Source: Eublepharis macularius (taxonomy: Eukaryota > Chordata > Lepidosauria > Squamata > Eublepharidae). From it: a stretch of 64,000 bases of DNA. The DNA lies in contig NC_072793.1 in NCBI RefSeq assembly GCF_028583425.1, positions 172,585,681 to 172,649,680 on the forward strand. Reading direction: 5' to 3'. A program made the position numbers and the translations under genes. How positions within the stretch are numbered: position 1 is the first letter of the stretch; each line of letters starts with the position of its first letter. Under the pieces are notes generated by a model that saw nothing but the letters and a program-made list of their open reading frames with translations, made no database searches and was not told the DNA's origin. Of this stretch, positions 10,879-36,571 are shown piece by piece.

Positions 10879-12388
10879 GTGAGCTCAAAAGGGCTTGGGG
10901 GGATATTGAGGAGGGGGTTGCAATGCATGCCCCAAAGCGGACAGGCAGGAGGAGCCGAGAAAGAGAGCGAGAGAGACCCCCCCCCCTTCCCTCTCCCTTC
11001 CCCACCCCAGATCAGAAAGAGCCGCTTTGTGCAAAGCCGAAGAAATCCCCGAAGAGGCGCCGGGGAAGAAAGACCCGCAGGAGGCAGGAATAGCGAAGGG
11101 ACTTTCGTGGTCTTTCGGACTGGGGAGGGGGCGATGGGCCAGGCTGGGGAGCAGCACGAGGAGTGAGAAGGATATTGGGGGGGGGGCTCCTTTCAGCCTG
11201 GCCCCAGCAGGGCTTTCCTCCTTCCCCCTCCTCCTCCACCTTCTTTGCGCTCCCAAACCACATCCCCCTCTTTGCTCTTTGCAACAAGGAATGCGAGCTA
11301 GAGGCGCGCCCTCCCCTTTTTATATAAATGGATTTTTGTCCGGAAGCCGCTTTCACAAAGGAAAAAGGCGCTGTGCTGTTTGCTCTTCTTGGGCTGAGCG
11401 CTTCTTTCTCCAGTTTTAGCAATGCGATTTCACATTTTTTATAGGTCTTGTCTCGCCTTTATTATTATTATTTGATTTATTTAAAACATTTCTAGGCCAC
11501 CCAACTAGGGGCAGTGAACAACAGGTATGAAAAGATTTGAAATACATAAATAAATACAGTAGAACCAAACACATATGCACAATCAGGTAGGAGGGCCACT
11601 AAGAGTTTTATCTTCTGTCTTGGCAATCGCATCTTCTTACAATGCTTATTTTATATCTTTTACTGTTTCTATTGAATTGGTGAATTTTGTTTCCCACTTC
11701 AAGTTTTAGTAAAAAAAAGTTGGGTGATAACTAAAATACTTCACTGGGCATTTGCAAAGAGGAGGGAGGGCTATGTAGGCTCAGAATCGCTGGGTCTCTG
11801 TAGGGTCAACAGTGCTAGACTGAAGAGAAGCAACACAATCCCTGTCTGGCCTTTGGGTAAATCTGTGCCTCAGGCCTGATTCATACATGCAAGCAAATGA
11901 GGAGGAACTGACGTTAGGAGTTTTACTATTTTATTTAAGGCACCTTTTCCTGGCAGGTGGACTCAAGGTGACTTCATTTGAGACTGAGGGTAGAGGACCA
12001 TGTTTTGGGATTCTTCCATCTGTTAAAGTCTCCCTGCCATAGAAAGTCATCAAGGCAAGCACAGACAGAGAGGACCAAAATATTTTTCCTGCTCTGCTCG
12101 CTTTCTCTGTACAGACTCCTGGCACAGTCAGGGATTCATCATTCGGAAATGGATTTGTAGGGGCTGGGAGGGAAAATGGCCAGGAGGGCAGAGGGATAGA
12201 TGAATAATGAAGTTGGATCCTCACCCCATAAAGAATGGCTGGTCTGGGGGGTGATGTGGGGGCAAACATTCTTGAGCCTTCCTAGATCAAATGCAGGATT
12301 TTGAAGATTGCCCCAAATCGAATCCGGAGATTCACTGAAATTACTGGTGCCCGAAAATGGTTTCCCTTTTTCTTTCTCTCCTTCCCAG
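10879..12388 (+). other. Gene A intron 1
   Basis: The first part is GC-rich and includes a conserved lysine/arginine-rich open block at about 11012-11090, also found in B and C. An old repeat at about 11455-11620 (TTTATTTAAAACATTTCTA) is shared with the introns of C and D. The last part is unique-looking and ends in the acceptor CTTCCCAG. Confidence 0.5.
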
Positions 12389-12411
12389 GCAGCAGCAGAA
12401 AGACCCCCTTG

Positions 12412-20485
<8,074 letters not shown>

Positions 20486-20785
20486 GGTGTGGCTGTGTTA
20501 TACATAGAAAGTAGAACCGGAAGCCTCCCCAAGGGCCAACCCCTGCACAATGCGGGAAATTCACAGCTACCTCCCCCTACTCCCTCAGTGACCCCCAGCT
20601 CTGTGCCCAGAGAAAGGGAAAAAAACTTCCAGGATCCCTGGCCAATCTGGCCTGGAGGAAAATTCCTGACCCCAAAATGCCTATTGGCATTACCCTGGGC
20701 ATGTAAGAAAGGACCATGAGAGTTTAGCTCAGATTTCTTCCTTCCTGCCCTTTCTCTCATGATCTGCCAAAAATGATACTGTAAA

Positions 20786-21058
20786 AAGATAAAGGTGCTA
20801 GCACTGAGTCAACCCATGGGGGTTGTTGCATCACGACATTTTCTTGGCAGGATTTTTTGTTACAGGGTGGTTTGCCATTGCCTTCCCCAGTCATCTACGC
20901 TTTACCCCCAGGAACTTGGGTACTCATTTTACCAACCTCGGAAAGATGGAAGGCCGAGTCAACCTTGAGCCAGCCACCTGAACCTGACTTCCACCAGGAC
21001 TGAACTCAGGTCGTGAGCAGAGCTTGGACTGCAGTACTGCAGCTCACCACTCTTAATC
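20786..21058 (-). mobile_element. tRNA-derived SINE
   Basis: The reverse complement begins with a tRNA-like head (promoter boxes around the segments CTGCAGTACTGCAGTCCAAG and CACGACCTGAGTTCAGTCC) and continues with AAGGTTGACTCGGCCTTCCA and GGTAAAATGAGTACCC, a body widespread in squamates. It lies inside the CR1 copy after gene A and is absent from the gene B copy. Confidence 0.7.
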
Positions 21059-21195
21059 CTTGCTGTCACGTGCCCATCTAGCGTCTTCTTAAAAACCTAG
21101 GAAGGAGAGCCCATCACCTCTTGAGGAGGCATATCCCACTGAGGAACCTCTCCAGCTGTCAGGAAGTTATTCTTAATGTTTAGCTGAACGTTCTT

Positions 21196-21198
<3 letters not shown>

Positions 21199-21271
<73 letters not shown>
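21199..21271. repeat. Compound (TG)n(AG)n microsatellite
   Basis: About 19 TG units pass directly into about 16 AG units. Frames encoding alternating residues here come only from the repeat. Confidence 0.95.
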
Positions 21272-21274
<3 letters not shown>

Positions 21275-21470
21275 GCCACCTCACAACTGAACTATGGCAA
21301 ATTCTGCTGGGGCTTTCAAGGCAAGAGTGAATCAGAGGTGGTTCGCCCTTACCTGCCGTTGCTTTCCTCAGCAGAGTCTTCCTAGGGGGTCTCCTATCCA
21401 AGTATTGACTCTGCTTAGCTTCGGACATCTGACCATATCTGTCTATACCATGCTGCCTTCCCATCCTCTC
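21272..21470 (-). mobile_element. 5S rRNA-derived SINE
   Basis: The + strand segment GGTCTCCTATCCAAGTATTG followed by CTGCTTAGCTTCGGACATCT is the reverse complement of the internal promoter part of 5S rRNA, with typical SINE sequence (GGGCTTTCAAGGCAAGAG) beside it. The diverged copy lies inside the CR1 fragment. Confidence 0.75.
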
Positions 21471-21859
21471 GGTGATACCCCTGAAAATACTTGAAGAGGG
21501 CTATCCTATCACCTCTCAGCCACCTCCTCTCCAGGCTAAACACATCCAGCTCCTTCAACTAGTTACAAATCCATCCAACAGGAGTAGGAACTGAACCACG
21601 TTTTCCCAACTTGTCAACCAGAATATCACACGAAACCTTATCAAGTCTTAACTGAAATCAAGATACCATGTCCACAGCATTCCTCTGATCCACCAAAGTA
21701 ATTACTCTCTCAAAAAAGGAGATAAGGTTAGTCTGAAATGACATGTTCTTGAGAAATCGATGCTGGTTCTTAGTAATCACTTCTTTAAATGCTCAAGTAC
21801 TGACTGTTGGAGGATTTGTTCTAAAATCTTTCCAGGTTCTAACCCTCTCCCTACAAGCC

Positions 21860-22316
21860 CTGCCTATTTATTTATTAGTTCGGCACAGAATTGTTGTTAA
21901 ATTTATTTACAGTGCCTTTCTCACTGAGACCCAAGAGGGATTACATAGTGCTAATCAATGCAATATAATCAAAATCGAGGACATATAATCAATGAGGCTC
22001 TTTCTGGTAGGTTAGTGCACAGAAATTGCTACCAAAAACTCTATAGCAGCAGCATACAAGGTTGTGTTGTGGTTGATCTTTATTCTTCCTTTGTCCTGTG
22101 GGCAGTATATATTTCTATTGAAAAAGAAGAGCGGGGATAGCTAGACTTTCAAATGTCAGTTGTACTTTGCAGGCTGGGTGGGAATTAAGGAGCGCAACTA
22201 ATGTCAAGCCTAAACATAGAGTTTTGTTACCAAAGAAAATTCTCAAATGCTGTTCAGCATTTAGTGTTCCGAAAGGGTACGTAGCAGTTGAATTGTCAGA
22301 TGTTCAGACTGACATT
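21860..22316 (+). repeat. Duplicated intergenic block, A to B copy
   Basis: After a short L2-related piece (21870-21990), the sequence from GAGGCTTTCTCTGGTAGG matches 34525-34830 and 51120-51430. It is part of the flank that was duplicated with each gene. No gene is visible. Confidence 0.7.
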
Positions 22317-22466
22317 GAGTGATTCCGCACACGTTGGATAATGCACTTCCAATCCTCTTTATAGATCATTTGGAACAGATTTTATTGTGTGCGGAACAAA
22401 AAATCCACCTCAAACGATTGATAAAGTGCATTGAAAGTGCATTATCCAACGTGTGTGGAATCAGCC
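22317..22466. mobile_element. Short terminal-inverted-repeat element (MITE)
   Basis: The 150-bp insertion has ends that pair as inverted repeats over about 28 bp (TGATTCCGCACACGTTGGAT at the left, its complement at the right with one change). It interrupts the duplicated block, and both other copies of that block lack it. Flanking ATT/ATC suggests a 3-bp target duplication, which fits PIF/Harbinger-like elements. Confidence 0.65.
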
Positions 22467-22776
22467 ATCATGAGGTTGCAAAACTAGCTGGTAAGAACCT
22501 CTTCCTCCACTAGGTTGGGCAGGAATCCAACTGGCTCTTTCGGTGCTTTCCACTGGAATGTCTGTCCTGCTGTTATCCTCTTGGTACACCTAAATTTTGA
22601 AGGGTGGCTGTTGTTAAACTTAGTTATTAAATGGGTTCGGAAAACAAGCTTTGAAAGTTGCAGCTGTTCAAAGACATTTCCCAGTGATTTAGCGTTTTGG
22701 AAAGAGTCTTTTGTCACATGTTGCCAGAAAATCCAGCATTTTCTAATCTACGTCTTCCCTCATAACATAACACAAT
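22467..22776 (+). repeat. Duplicated intergenic block, continued
   Basis: The sequence continues the match to about 34840-35390 and 51440-51740 (AGGAATCCAACTGGCTCTTT-like). No coding support. Confidence 0.6.
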
Positions 22777-23152
22777 GGCCATTTCCACACACGTTGAATA
22801 ATGCACTTTCAATGCACTTTTGCAATCCTTTGGAAGTGGGTTTTTTGTTCCACACATGGAAAATCAAAAAAAGTCCAGTAGCACCTTTAAGACTAACCAA
22901 TTTTATTGTAGCATAAGCTCTTCTGTATTTGACCAGTCTCTGTATCAGGCATCTGACGAAGAGAACTTGATTCTCGAAAGCTTATGCTACAATAAAATTG
23001 GTTAGTCTTAAAGGTGCTACTGGACTCTTTTTGATTTTACTACCACAGACTAACACAGCTAACTCCTCTGCATCTATGAATATGGAAAATCAGTTTCAAA
23101 TGTTCACTAAAAAGTATTGAAAGTGGATTATCCAATGTGTGTGGAAGCAGCC
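22777..23152. mobile_element. Second MITE of the same family, split by a Penelope-like insertion
   Basis: The ends GGCCATTTCCACACACGTTG and its near complement at 23130-23152 repeat the family seen at 22317. The element is flanked by AAT (22774-22776 and 23153-23155), and the paralogous block at about 35380 shows the empty site CACAATAACAAATT. Confidence 0.65.
22867..23091. mobile_element. Penelope-like inverted-dimer insertion inside the MITE
   Basis: It is flanked by the 11-bp repeat ATGGAAAATCA (22856-22866 and 23092-23102). The left arm to about 22919 is the reverse complement of sequence at about 22977-23031; the centre carries CTGACGA at 22953 and GAAA at 22976. Same family as the insertion at 13546. 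Confidence 0.65.
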
Positions 23153-23155
23153 AAT

Positions 23156-23990
23156 AACAAATTAGCAGGGCGAGAAACTTGGAAAATACTTTATAGAAAA
23201 CAATGTAATGCCCAGGCAAACTGGCACATAGGGAAGAGATTCAAAGAAATATCCGAAAGAAAAGTATTGTTCTAAGAAAGCCAACAAATATCTTCATAAG
23301 AATGAGGTGTATTATAGAAAAAAGGGGAAATGATGGGTGGAGCGCCATCTTTCTCCTGAACAGGCACCTGGAGCAGCCTACATCCGTCCCCTGCCCTCCG
23401 TTTCATTCTCAAAACAACAATTGTGTGCCATAGGTCTGGTTGAGAGGGTGTGAAGGCCCTAAGCCAGCCAGCAGCCTTCCATGGCGGAGGGGGGATTCGA
23501 ACCTGGATCTCCTCGATCCCAGGATGGCATTTGAACTGTTACGCCACGGATGCTGTGACAGGTCAGGGAAGCTGTTATTTCCCACCCACAATGTGCTGTG
23601 CTGTCTGCACATTCCGGGCTGGTGGGGGAGGGAGTGGGAGTGAAACCTTTGCTTCCACTGGAAATACAAAGGACATCTGGGGGGAACTTTGTAGCAGGCC
23701 GGTCCAATTCCTTTCATGTTTGCTACAGAAATTCCCACGATCTTCCGGAAGCCAGTGGCCATAGATTCGTGGCTTCTTTTTGGCATGCCACTGATGGATG
23801 GAGGGACTGAGGCTTTTATTTATTTAGATTTCGTACTCTCCCAATAAAACAGGAACAAAGTAGCCGCGTTCCTTGTGATATCACATCTTACTGGATGTGA
23901 AGTAACACTTCTCGCTGGCCCTTTGCCTCCTTTGCTCCCAGGGTTTGCCATGATGCAGAAGGGAGCTCTGCCTCTGGAAAGCGTCCCCCG
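23156..23990. other. Intergenic 5' flank of gene B with a tRNA-type SINE
   Basis: At about 23405-23560 a minus-strand SINE shows the box-B-like GGGGATTCGAACCTGGATCT. The surrounding sequence matches 35540-35960 and 51770-52140. No gene is visible. Confidence 0.55.
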
Positions 23991-24104
23991 GAAATCTTGG
24001 TGGTCTGTGGGGCACCGCGGGACTCCAGCCCTGCCCTTCCACTGCAGAGCAGCACGGCCCCCCCCCCCCAGGGACTCCCTTCGCTTTTCTACCATTCACG
24101 GCTG

Positions 24105-24237
24105 CGAGGCTCTCCAAGGGTTACAGGGACAGAGTCTTCTGGCCTAGAGAGGAACATGGGGGGGGGGATCGCCATTTCCTGCTCCTCCCCCTTTGCAAAG
24201 CGTCTCTGAGTTCGTGCATGGCTGGGGGGTCATTCTG
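24105..24237 (+). promoter_or_regulatory. Gene B CpG-rich promoter and noncoding exon 1
   Basis: It carries CTCCAAGGGTTACAGGGACA and GCCATTTCCTGCTCC in the same order as the other units, and the donor CTG|GTGAGC at 24238. The ATG at 24218 opens an upstream frame shared with gene A. Confidence 0.55.
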
Positions 24238-25539
24238 GTGAGCTCAAAGGGGTTTGGGAACGGGGGGAGATATTGTTGGGGGAGCTGCAATGCAAGATCC
24301 AAAGTGGGCAGGCAGGAGGGGCTGAGAGGGAGAGAGGAAGAGAGACTCCCCCCTTTCCTCCTCCTGCCTCCAAACCAGGAAGAGCCGCTTTGTGCAAAAC
24401 CGAAGAAATCCCCGAAGAGGCGCCGGGAAGAAAAAACCCGCTGGAGGCAGGGATGGCGAGGCGACCTTCTTGCCCTTTGGGCTGGGGAGGGGGCGATGGG
24501 CCAGGCTGGGGAACAGCAGGAGGAGTGAGAAAGATATGGGTGGGGGTCTGCTTTTGAGCCTGGCCCCAGAAGCCCCCGCCCTCACCCTGCTCCTTCCCCA
24601 TCGGATTCCCAAACCACATCCTGTCCGTTTGCTGAGAGCGAGTTCTCGGACCCCCCCCCCCCTTTCTTGCCTCACTTTTTTAATATAAAGAGACTAGACT
24701 CCCCTAGTCTATTAACCAGAATTCCAAGGTCTCTGCAGGGTCAACACGCAGTGCTGGATGGAAGAAAAGCAACACAATCCCTGTCTGGCCCTTGGGTAAA
24801 TCTGAGAGCGGAACTACAAGTGACGAGTGACACAGGTTGGACACTTGTCAGCTTCCCTCAAGTTTTGATGGGAAATGTAGGCAGCTTGGCGGAATGTTGG
24901 ATGAGTGACAGTTGAAAAGTCCGTTGGACAGCAGTCGGAGAGCCAAGCTGCAAGACCAAGATGCCTGTATTTCCCATCAAAACTTGAGGGAAGCTGACAA
25001 GTGTCCAACTAGTGTCAGACATCACTTGTAGTTTGGCACTCAGTCTCAGGCCTGATTCATACCTGCAGGCAAACGAGGAGGAACTGACCTGAGGAAATTT
25101 CCTGCTTTATTTAAGGCACCTTTTTCCCACTGGCAGGCTCAAGATGACTTCATTTGAGACTGCGGGTGGAGGACCATGTTTTGAGATTCGTCCGTCTGTT
25201 AAAGTCTCCCTGCCACAGAAAGTCATCAAGGCAAACTCAGGCAGAGAGGACTCAAACGTTCCTCCTGCTTTGCTAGCTTTCTCTGTGCAGGGAGGTTTTC
25301 TGCCCTAGCTGGCAATCCATTCTGGGACAGATCAACAATGAAGCTGGGTCCTCGCCCCATAAATAACAGCTGAGTTGGGGAGAGGGATGTGGGGCCAAAC
25401 ACTCCTGAGCCTTCCTCGATCAAATGCAATATTGAATTGTGCCCTAAAGCAAAGCCAGAGAGAGATTCTCTGAAGGTACTGGTTCAGAAAAAGCCTGTGC
25501 CCCCCATAAAGTTTCCCTTTTCTTTCTTCCTTTACTCAG
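24238..25539 (+). other. Gene B intron 1
   Basis: GC-rich at first, with the conserved basic block at about 24378-24455. The repeat present at 11455 in gene A is missing here. A local inverted repeat lies around 24830-25020 (CACTTGTCAGCTTCCCTCAA and its complement). No exon is seen. Confidence 0.45.
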
Positions 25540-25562
25540 GTTGCAGCAGAAAGACCCCCTTG

Positions 25563-32317
<6,755 letters not shown>

Positions 32318-32474
32318 AAGTGGTTGGATTGTGGAATTATGTTGCATAAATTTGCTTAAAAACTTAGAAAGTGAATAAAACCATGTAATTTATTTCATAA
32401 TTCTTAATTCATGAGATGTTGCAGATATTAAAAGCCAAGTACTGAGAATCCACCAGCTGCAGCATACCTACTCT
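32318..32474 (+). other. Gene B 3' untranslated region
   Basis: AATAAA at 32374-32379 and ATTAAA near 32427 are candidate polyadenylation signals. The sequence aligns with the same stretch after gene A. Confidence 0.55.
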
Positions 32475-32910
32475 GGTGTGGCTGTACTATATATAGAAAG
32501 ATAGAGCTGGAAGGCTCCCCAAGGGTCACTTATTCCAACCCCCTGTATTATGCAGGAAATTCACAGCTACCTGCCCCCACTCTCCCAGTGACGCCTGCTC
32601 TATACCCAGAGGAAGGCGAAAAACCTCCAGGATCCCTAGCCAATCTAGCCTGGAGGTAAATTCCAGAATGACAATTGCCATTACCCTGGGCATATAAGAA
32701 AGGGCCAAGAAAGCCTAGCATGGCTTCATCCCTTCCTGTCCTCTCATGCTCTGCCTAAATTCATACTGAGTAGCGGAATAATTCTTGCTGTCGTGTGGCC
32801 GTCTTGCCTCTTCTTAAAAACCTCCTAGGAAGGACAGCCCATCATCTCTTGAGGAGGCATGTTCCACTGAGGAACCTCTCCAGCTGTCAGGAAGTTCTTC
32901 CTAATGTTTG
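32475..32910 (-). mobile_element. CR1 LINE 3' fragment shared with gene A flank
   Basis: It matches the CR1 copy at 20490 in position and wording but lacks the SINEs found there. Confidence 0.7.
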
Positions 32911-32959
32911 TGTGTCACAACTGAATTATGGTGACTCCTGGCTATTTGCTTATTGGTTT

Positions 32960-33860
32960 GTATATTTTATTTATATTCCATTTTCTCACCGAGATACCAG
33001 GCAGATTACACAGTGATAGGAAGTACAGTCAATTTAAAGGAAATTTCAATAAACTGGTGAACTATCCTGCTGCTCCCTTGCCTGTTTTGTTCCACTCCAT
33101 CTATTGTGCTACCTAAAATGATATGTATTGATTTTGTTGTTTTATTATTTTAACTGTTATTTATTGTGTGTGTATCTATAAAAAACCTATGGTTTTATGA
33201 TGTTGTGACCTGTCCTGAGCCCGCTTGTGGGGAGGGTGGGATATAAAACTAATTAATAATAATAATAAACAATGTAAGTATGCTATAAAAAGGCAAATTT
33301 GCAAAGATGTAAAACCAACAGAAATCCAATACACAGAGTTGAAGGAATGCTGAAACAGAGTATTAGCATATTAAACAACAGAGAACTACACAGTTGGATC
33401 ATATTTAAAGCAACAGACAGTACATAGTAGCACATAGCAGTAAAATCTATGGTCTCTTTCTCTTTATGGATGCATGTCTATAAGACCATTTCCTTACAGT
33501 ACAGCTTTTCTACCTGAGTAAAAGTCCCTCTTGAATAATTCAGTTTTGCATCATTTTAGAAAGTCAGGCGGCTGGGAGTGCTTGACCTCTTCAGGTAGGC
33601 TGTTCCATAAGGTGGGGGCCACCACAGAGAATGCACATCTACAGGCAGCTGTGGCTTTTGCCCAGGCGCAAGGGGTCACCTACAGAAGGCCCTGTTCAGA
33701 GGAGTGAAGCTGCCATGGTGTAGGGAGAGGCGGTCCCATGTATATGCTGGACCGAGGCCGTGAAGAGCTGTGATATCCAATTCCTTGAACTGAGTCCAGT
33801 TAACTTAGAGGGCAGACCTGTCTACAGAGCATTACAGTAGTCATCTCAATGTTACCATGG
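32960..33860 (-). mobile_element. L2-like LINE fragment
   Basis: The minus strand around 33530-33640 encodes an L2-type tail (LWNSLPEEVKHSQPPDFL). At 33060-33270 an L2 3' end in + orientation with AATAATAATAATAA lies within it. Related pieces are at 6020 and 21870. Confidence 0.6.
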
Positions 33861-34975
33861 CATAGATTCATATTAGCCGTGTTGACATAAGAGACCACTT
33901 TCCAGGGTAGATTAAGTCTGTGGAGAGTATTTTTTGCAGCTACCTTACATTTTGTTGCTCAGTAACCACAGCTGTCAGGTATCAACGGAAGACCTCGACT
34001 GCATCCTATGATGATTTAGATAGTGAGATACGGAGTTGGGTTTCATCTGCATATTCATGGCATCCAATTCCATAGCTACAAATGGGTTTTCCTAAAGGCT
34101 TTACCCTTCTGCCCCTCCCTGATCAGGTGGGATAGCCAATGGGCTAAGAGCTGGAGTGCCACCCTGGCCCAACTCTCCTCCCAGATAGACCTACTCCTTT
34201 CAGTGTCTGCAATACCTCCTCAGTATCGATCCCCCACCCCCGGGGAAATCTGAAGCACTCTCCTTCATTCTCAGACGTCTAGGCCTCAGTTGCTCCAATC
34301 CGTCAGTGGTTGATTTTGTGCCCTGAAGCTGGAAGAGCAAGAAAAGAAAGGAAAAGTGGAAAAGTGGAGATTGTATTGTATGGTGCTGATAAAAATCCAT
34401 GTTAGAAAACTTCCTTTTAATTTTAGAAAAATGACCTATGGTTGCTTCCCTTCAGATCCAAGTGTACTGATGGATGGGTTTAGCAATGCCCATTTCCTCG
34501 TAAGTTAATTCCTTTCTGGTTTAATGAGGCTTTCTCTGGTAGTATGCAGAAATCACTACAAAAAATTCTCCAGCAGCAGCATAAAGGCTGTGTTAGGGTT
34601 GATTTTTATTCTTCCTTTGTCCAGTGGGCAGTATATATTTCCACTGAATAAGTAGACAGGGAATAGCTGTATTTTGCATGCCTGCTAAGAATTAAGGAGT
34701 CCAGCTGATTTCAAGTCTAGAGATCAAATTTTGTTACCAAAGAAAACTCTCAGATGCTGTTCAGCATTTAGTGTTCCAAAAGGGGACGTGGTTGTTGAAT
34801 TGGCAGATATTCAAGCAGACCTTATGAAGCTGCAGAACAAACTGGTAAGAACCAACCCCTCTGCCTCAATGGGAAGAGCTGGAATCCAACTGGCTCTTTC
34901 TGTGCTTCCCCCTGGAATGTCTGTCTGGCCATTATCCACTTGGTACACCTAGATTTTGGAGGACTGCTCTTATTA
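33861..34975 (+). other. Intergenic B to C, duplicated block from about 34440
   Basis: From about 34520 the sequence matches 22000-22310 and 51120-51430. No gene is seen in 33861-34440. Confidence 0.55.
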
Positions 34976-35217
34976 GCAGCCAGTTTGGTGTAGTGGTTAA
35001 GAGTGCAGGACTCTAATCTGGAGAACTGGGTTTGATTCCTCACTCCTCCGCTTGAAGCCAGCTGTGACCTTGGGTCAGTCATAGCTTCTAGCTCTCTCAG
35101 CCCCACAGGGTGTTTTGTTGTGGGGATAATAATAGCATACTTTGTAAACCACTCTGAGTGGGTGTTAAGTCATCCTGAAGGGCGGTATATAAATTGAATG
35201 TTGTTGTTGTTGTTGTT
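34976..35217 (+). mobile_element. Squamate tRNA-derived SINE (Sauria-like)
   Basis: tRNA-like head CAGTTTGGTGTAGTGGTTAA, box B GGGTTTGATTCC, body with CTTGAAGCCAGCTGTGACCT, and tail GGCGGTATATAAATTGAATG followed by (TTG)n. The duplicated block in A and D lacks it at this place. Confidence 0.8.
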
Positions 35218-35962
35218 AAACTTCGGTACTATGTGGGTTCGAAATTTTGAAAGCACCAGTTGTAGCTGTCCAAAGACATTTCCCAGTGTTTTAGCATTTG
35301 GGAAAGAGACTTCTGTGGGCATATTGCCAGAAAATCCTGCATTTTCTAATCTACATTTTCCCTCATAGCATAGCACAATAACAAATTAAAAGGGTGGGAA
35401 ATCTGGAAAATACTTTATAGAAAACAATGTAACACCCAGGCAATGTGGCACTTAGGGAAGAGATTCAAAGAAATATCCCAGAGAAATGTATTGTACTAAG
35501 GAAACCAACAAATGTTTTTTTATTATAGAAAAAAGGGGGAAATTATAGGTGGAGCCACCTTTCTCCTGAACAGGCACCCAAAGCAGCCCTACATCTTTCC
35601 CCTGTCCTCCATTTCACCCTCAAAACAAAACAAAACTGTGTGAGGTAGGCCTGCCTGAGAGGGTATGAGGGCCCCAAGTCAGCCAGCAGCTTTCCCTGGT
35701 AGAGGGGGGATTCGAACCTGGATCTCCTGGATCCCATGATGATATTTGAACTGTTACTCCGCAAAGGCTGTGATAGGTCAGGGAAGCTGTTATTTCCCAC
35801 CCCCTATTCTAGCCTCCTCATAGGCAAACCTTGGCTTGTATTGGAGAAACTCTGGGCAGGTTGATCCAATTTCTTTCATGTTGCTATAGGAACTGCCACG
35901 GAAGCCAGTGGCCACTTTTGAGGCTTCCCACAGATGGATGGAGGAACAGAGACTTTTATTTC
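35218..35962. other. Intergenic, duplicated block with a tRNA-type SINE
   Basis: A minus-strand SINE at about 35600-35790 shows GGGGGATTCGAACCTGGATC and matches the copy at 23405. The rest continues the shared flank. Confidence 0.55.
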
Positions 35963-36302
35963 TGCTGTAAATTGCAATGTCTGGTGTACTGCAGCAGCAA
36001 GAAGGCAAGAAGAGCCTTCTATACAGGGGGCAGCAAGGATCACCTAGTTAAGACAGCGAGAGCAGCATCTCCCTTGTTTCCTGGGGGTCATTTCCTTGTC
36101 ATGTCTCCTATTGGGCTAAACAGGGCAATATCTTGCTTCTTCTCTCTCCTGCCTCACTCTCCTCTCTCTTCTGCAAGGTGTAGTCAGATTGTCTCTGTTT
36201 CTTTCTCTCTTCTTCATTCTCAAGTATGCATTTCTTAAATAAACGTTTAGCCTCTTTAATCGGCCCAGCGTCACTTCTCTGCGTTATTTGACTCTATCAA
36301 CA
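35963..36302 (+). mobile_element. Solo LTR
   Basis: The 340-bp insertion begins TGCTGTAAATTGC and ends ATCAACA, with the 5-bp direct repeat ATTTC on both sides (35958-35962, 36303-36307) and AAATAAACG as a polyadenylation signal near 36237. The matching flanks at 23815 and 52135 lack it. It is a non-coding fossil of an LTR element. Confidence 0.75.
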
Positions 36303-36444
36303 ATTTCTTTAGTTGCCCCCTCCCAATAAAACAGGTGCAACGAAGCCACGTCCTTGTGCTGTCCTTCCACTGCAGCCCAGCACGGCCGCCACCCTGAGCG
36401 TCTCTTCGCTTTTCTATCTCCGGAGGCCACTCACTGCTGCGAGG

Positions 36445-36571
36445 GCCTCCAAGGGTTAAAGAGACAGAGGCTGCCGGCCTAGAGAGGTATGAGGGGCGAT
36501 TGCCATTTCCTGCTCCTCCGCCCCCCTTGCAAAGCGCGGCTGAGGTCGTGCACGGCTGGGGGGCTGTTCTG
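36445..36571 (+). promoter_or_regulatory. Gene C CpG-rich promoter and noncoding exon 1
   Basis: CTCCAAGGGTTAAAGAGACA, GCCATTTCCTGCTCC and the donor CTG|GTGAGC at 36572 are in the conserved order. The upstream ATG of A and B is ACG here. Confidence 0.55.

Larger units (their letters stand above)
20490..21850 (-). mobile_element. CR1 LINE fragment shared with gene B flank
   Basis: The minus strand carries the CR1 3' region and, farther right (21500-21850), a degraded reverse transcriptase portion. The left boundary (TCTGGTGTGGCTGT...AGAAAG) matches the copy after gene B at about 32470, so the insertion came before the A/B duplication. It is itself interrupted by two SINEs and a microsatellite. 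Confidence 0.75.

Noticed and set aside
10087-11422. Several frames above 100 residues on both strands near the gene A promoter
   Set aside because: They are proline- and glycine-rich by composition, conflict with each other and do not persist in the paralogous promoters.
21097-21464. Frames with runs of SLSLS or HTHTHT
   Set aside because: They are the (TG)n(AG)n microsatellite.
23490-23515. GGATTCGAACC that resembles a tRNA T-arm
   Set aside because: It lies in a degraded SINE with paralogous copies at 35708 and 51785; no complete tRNA fold is present.
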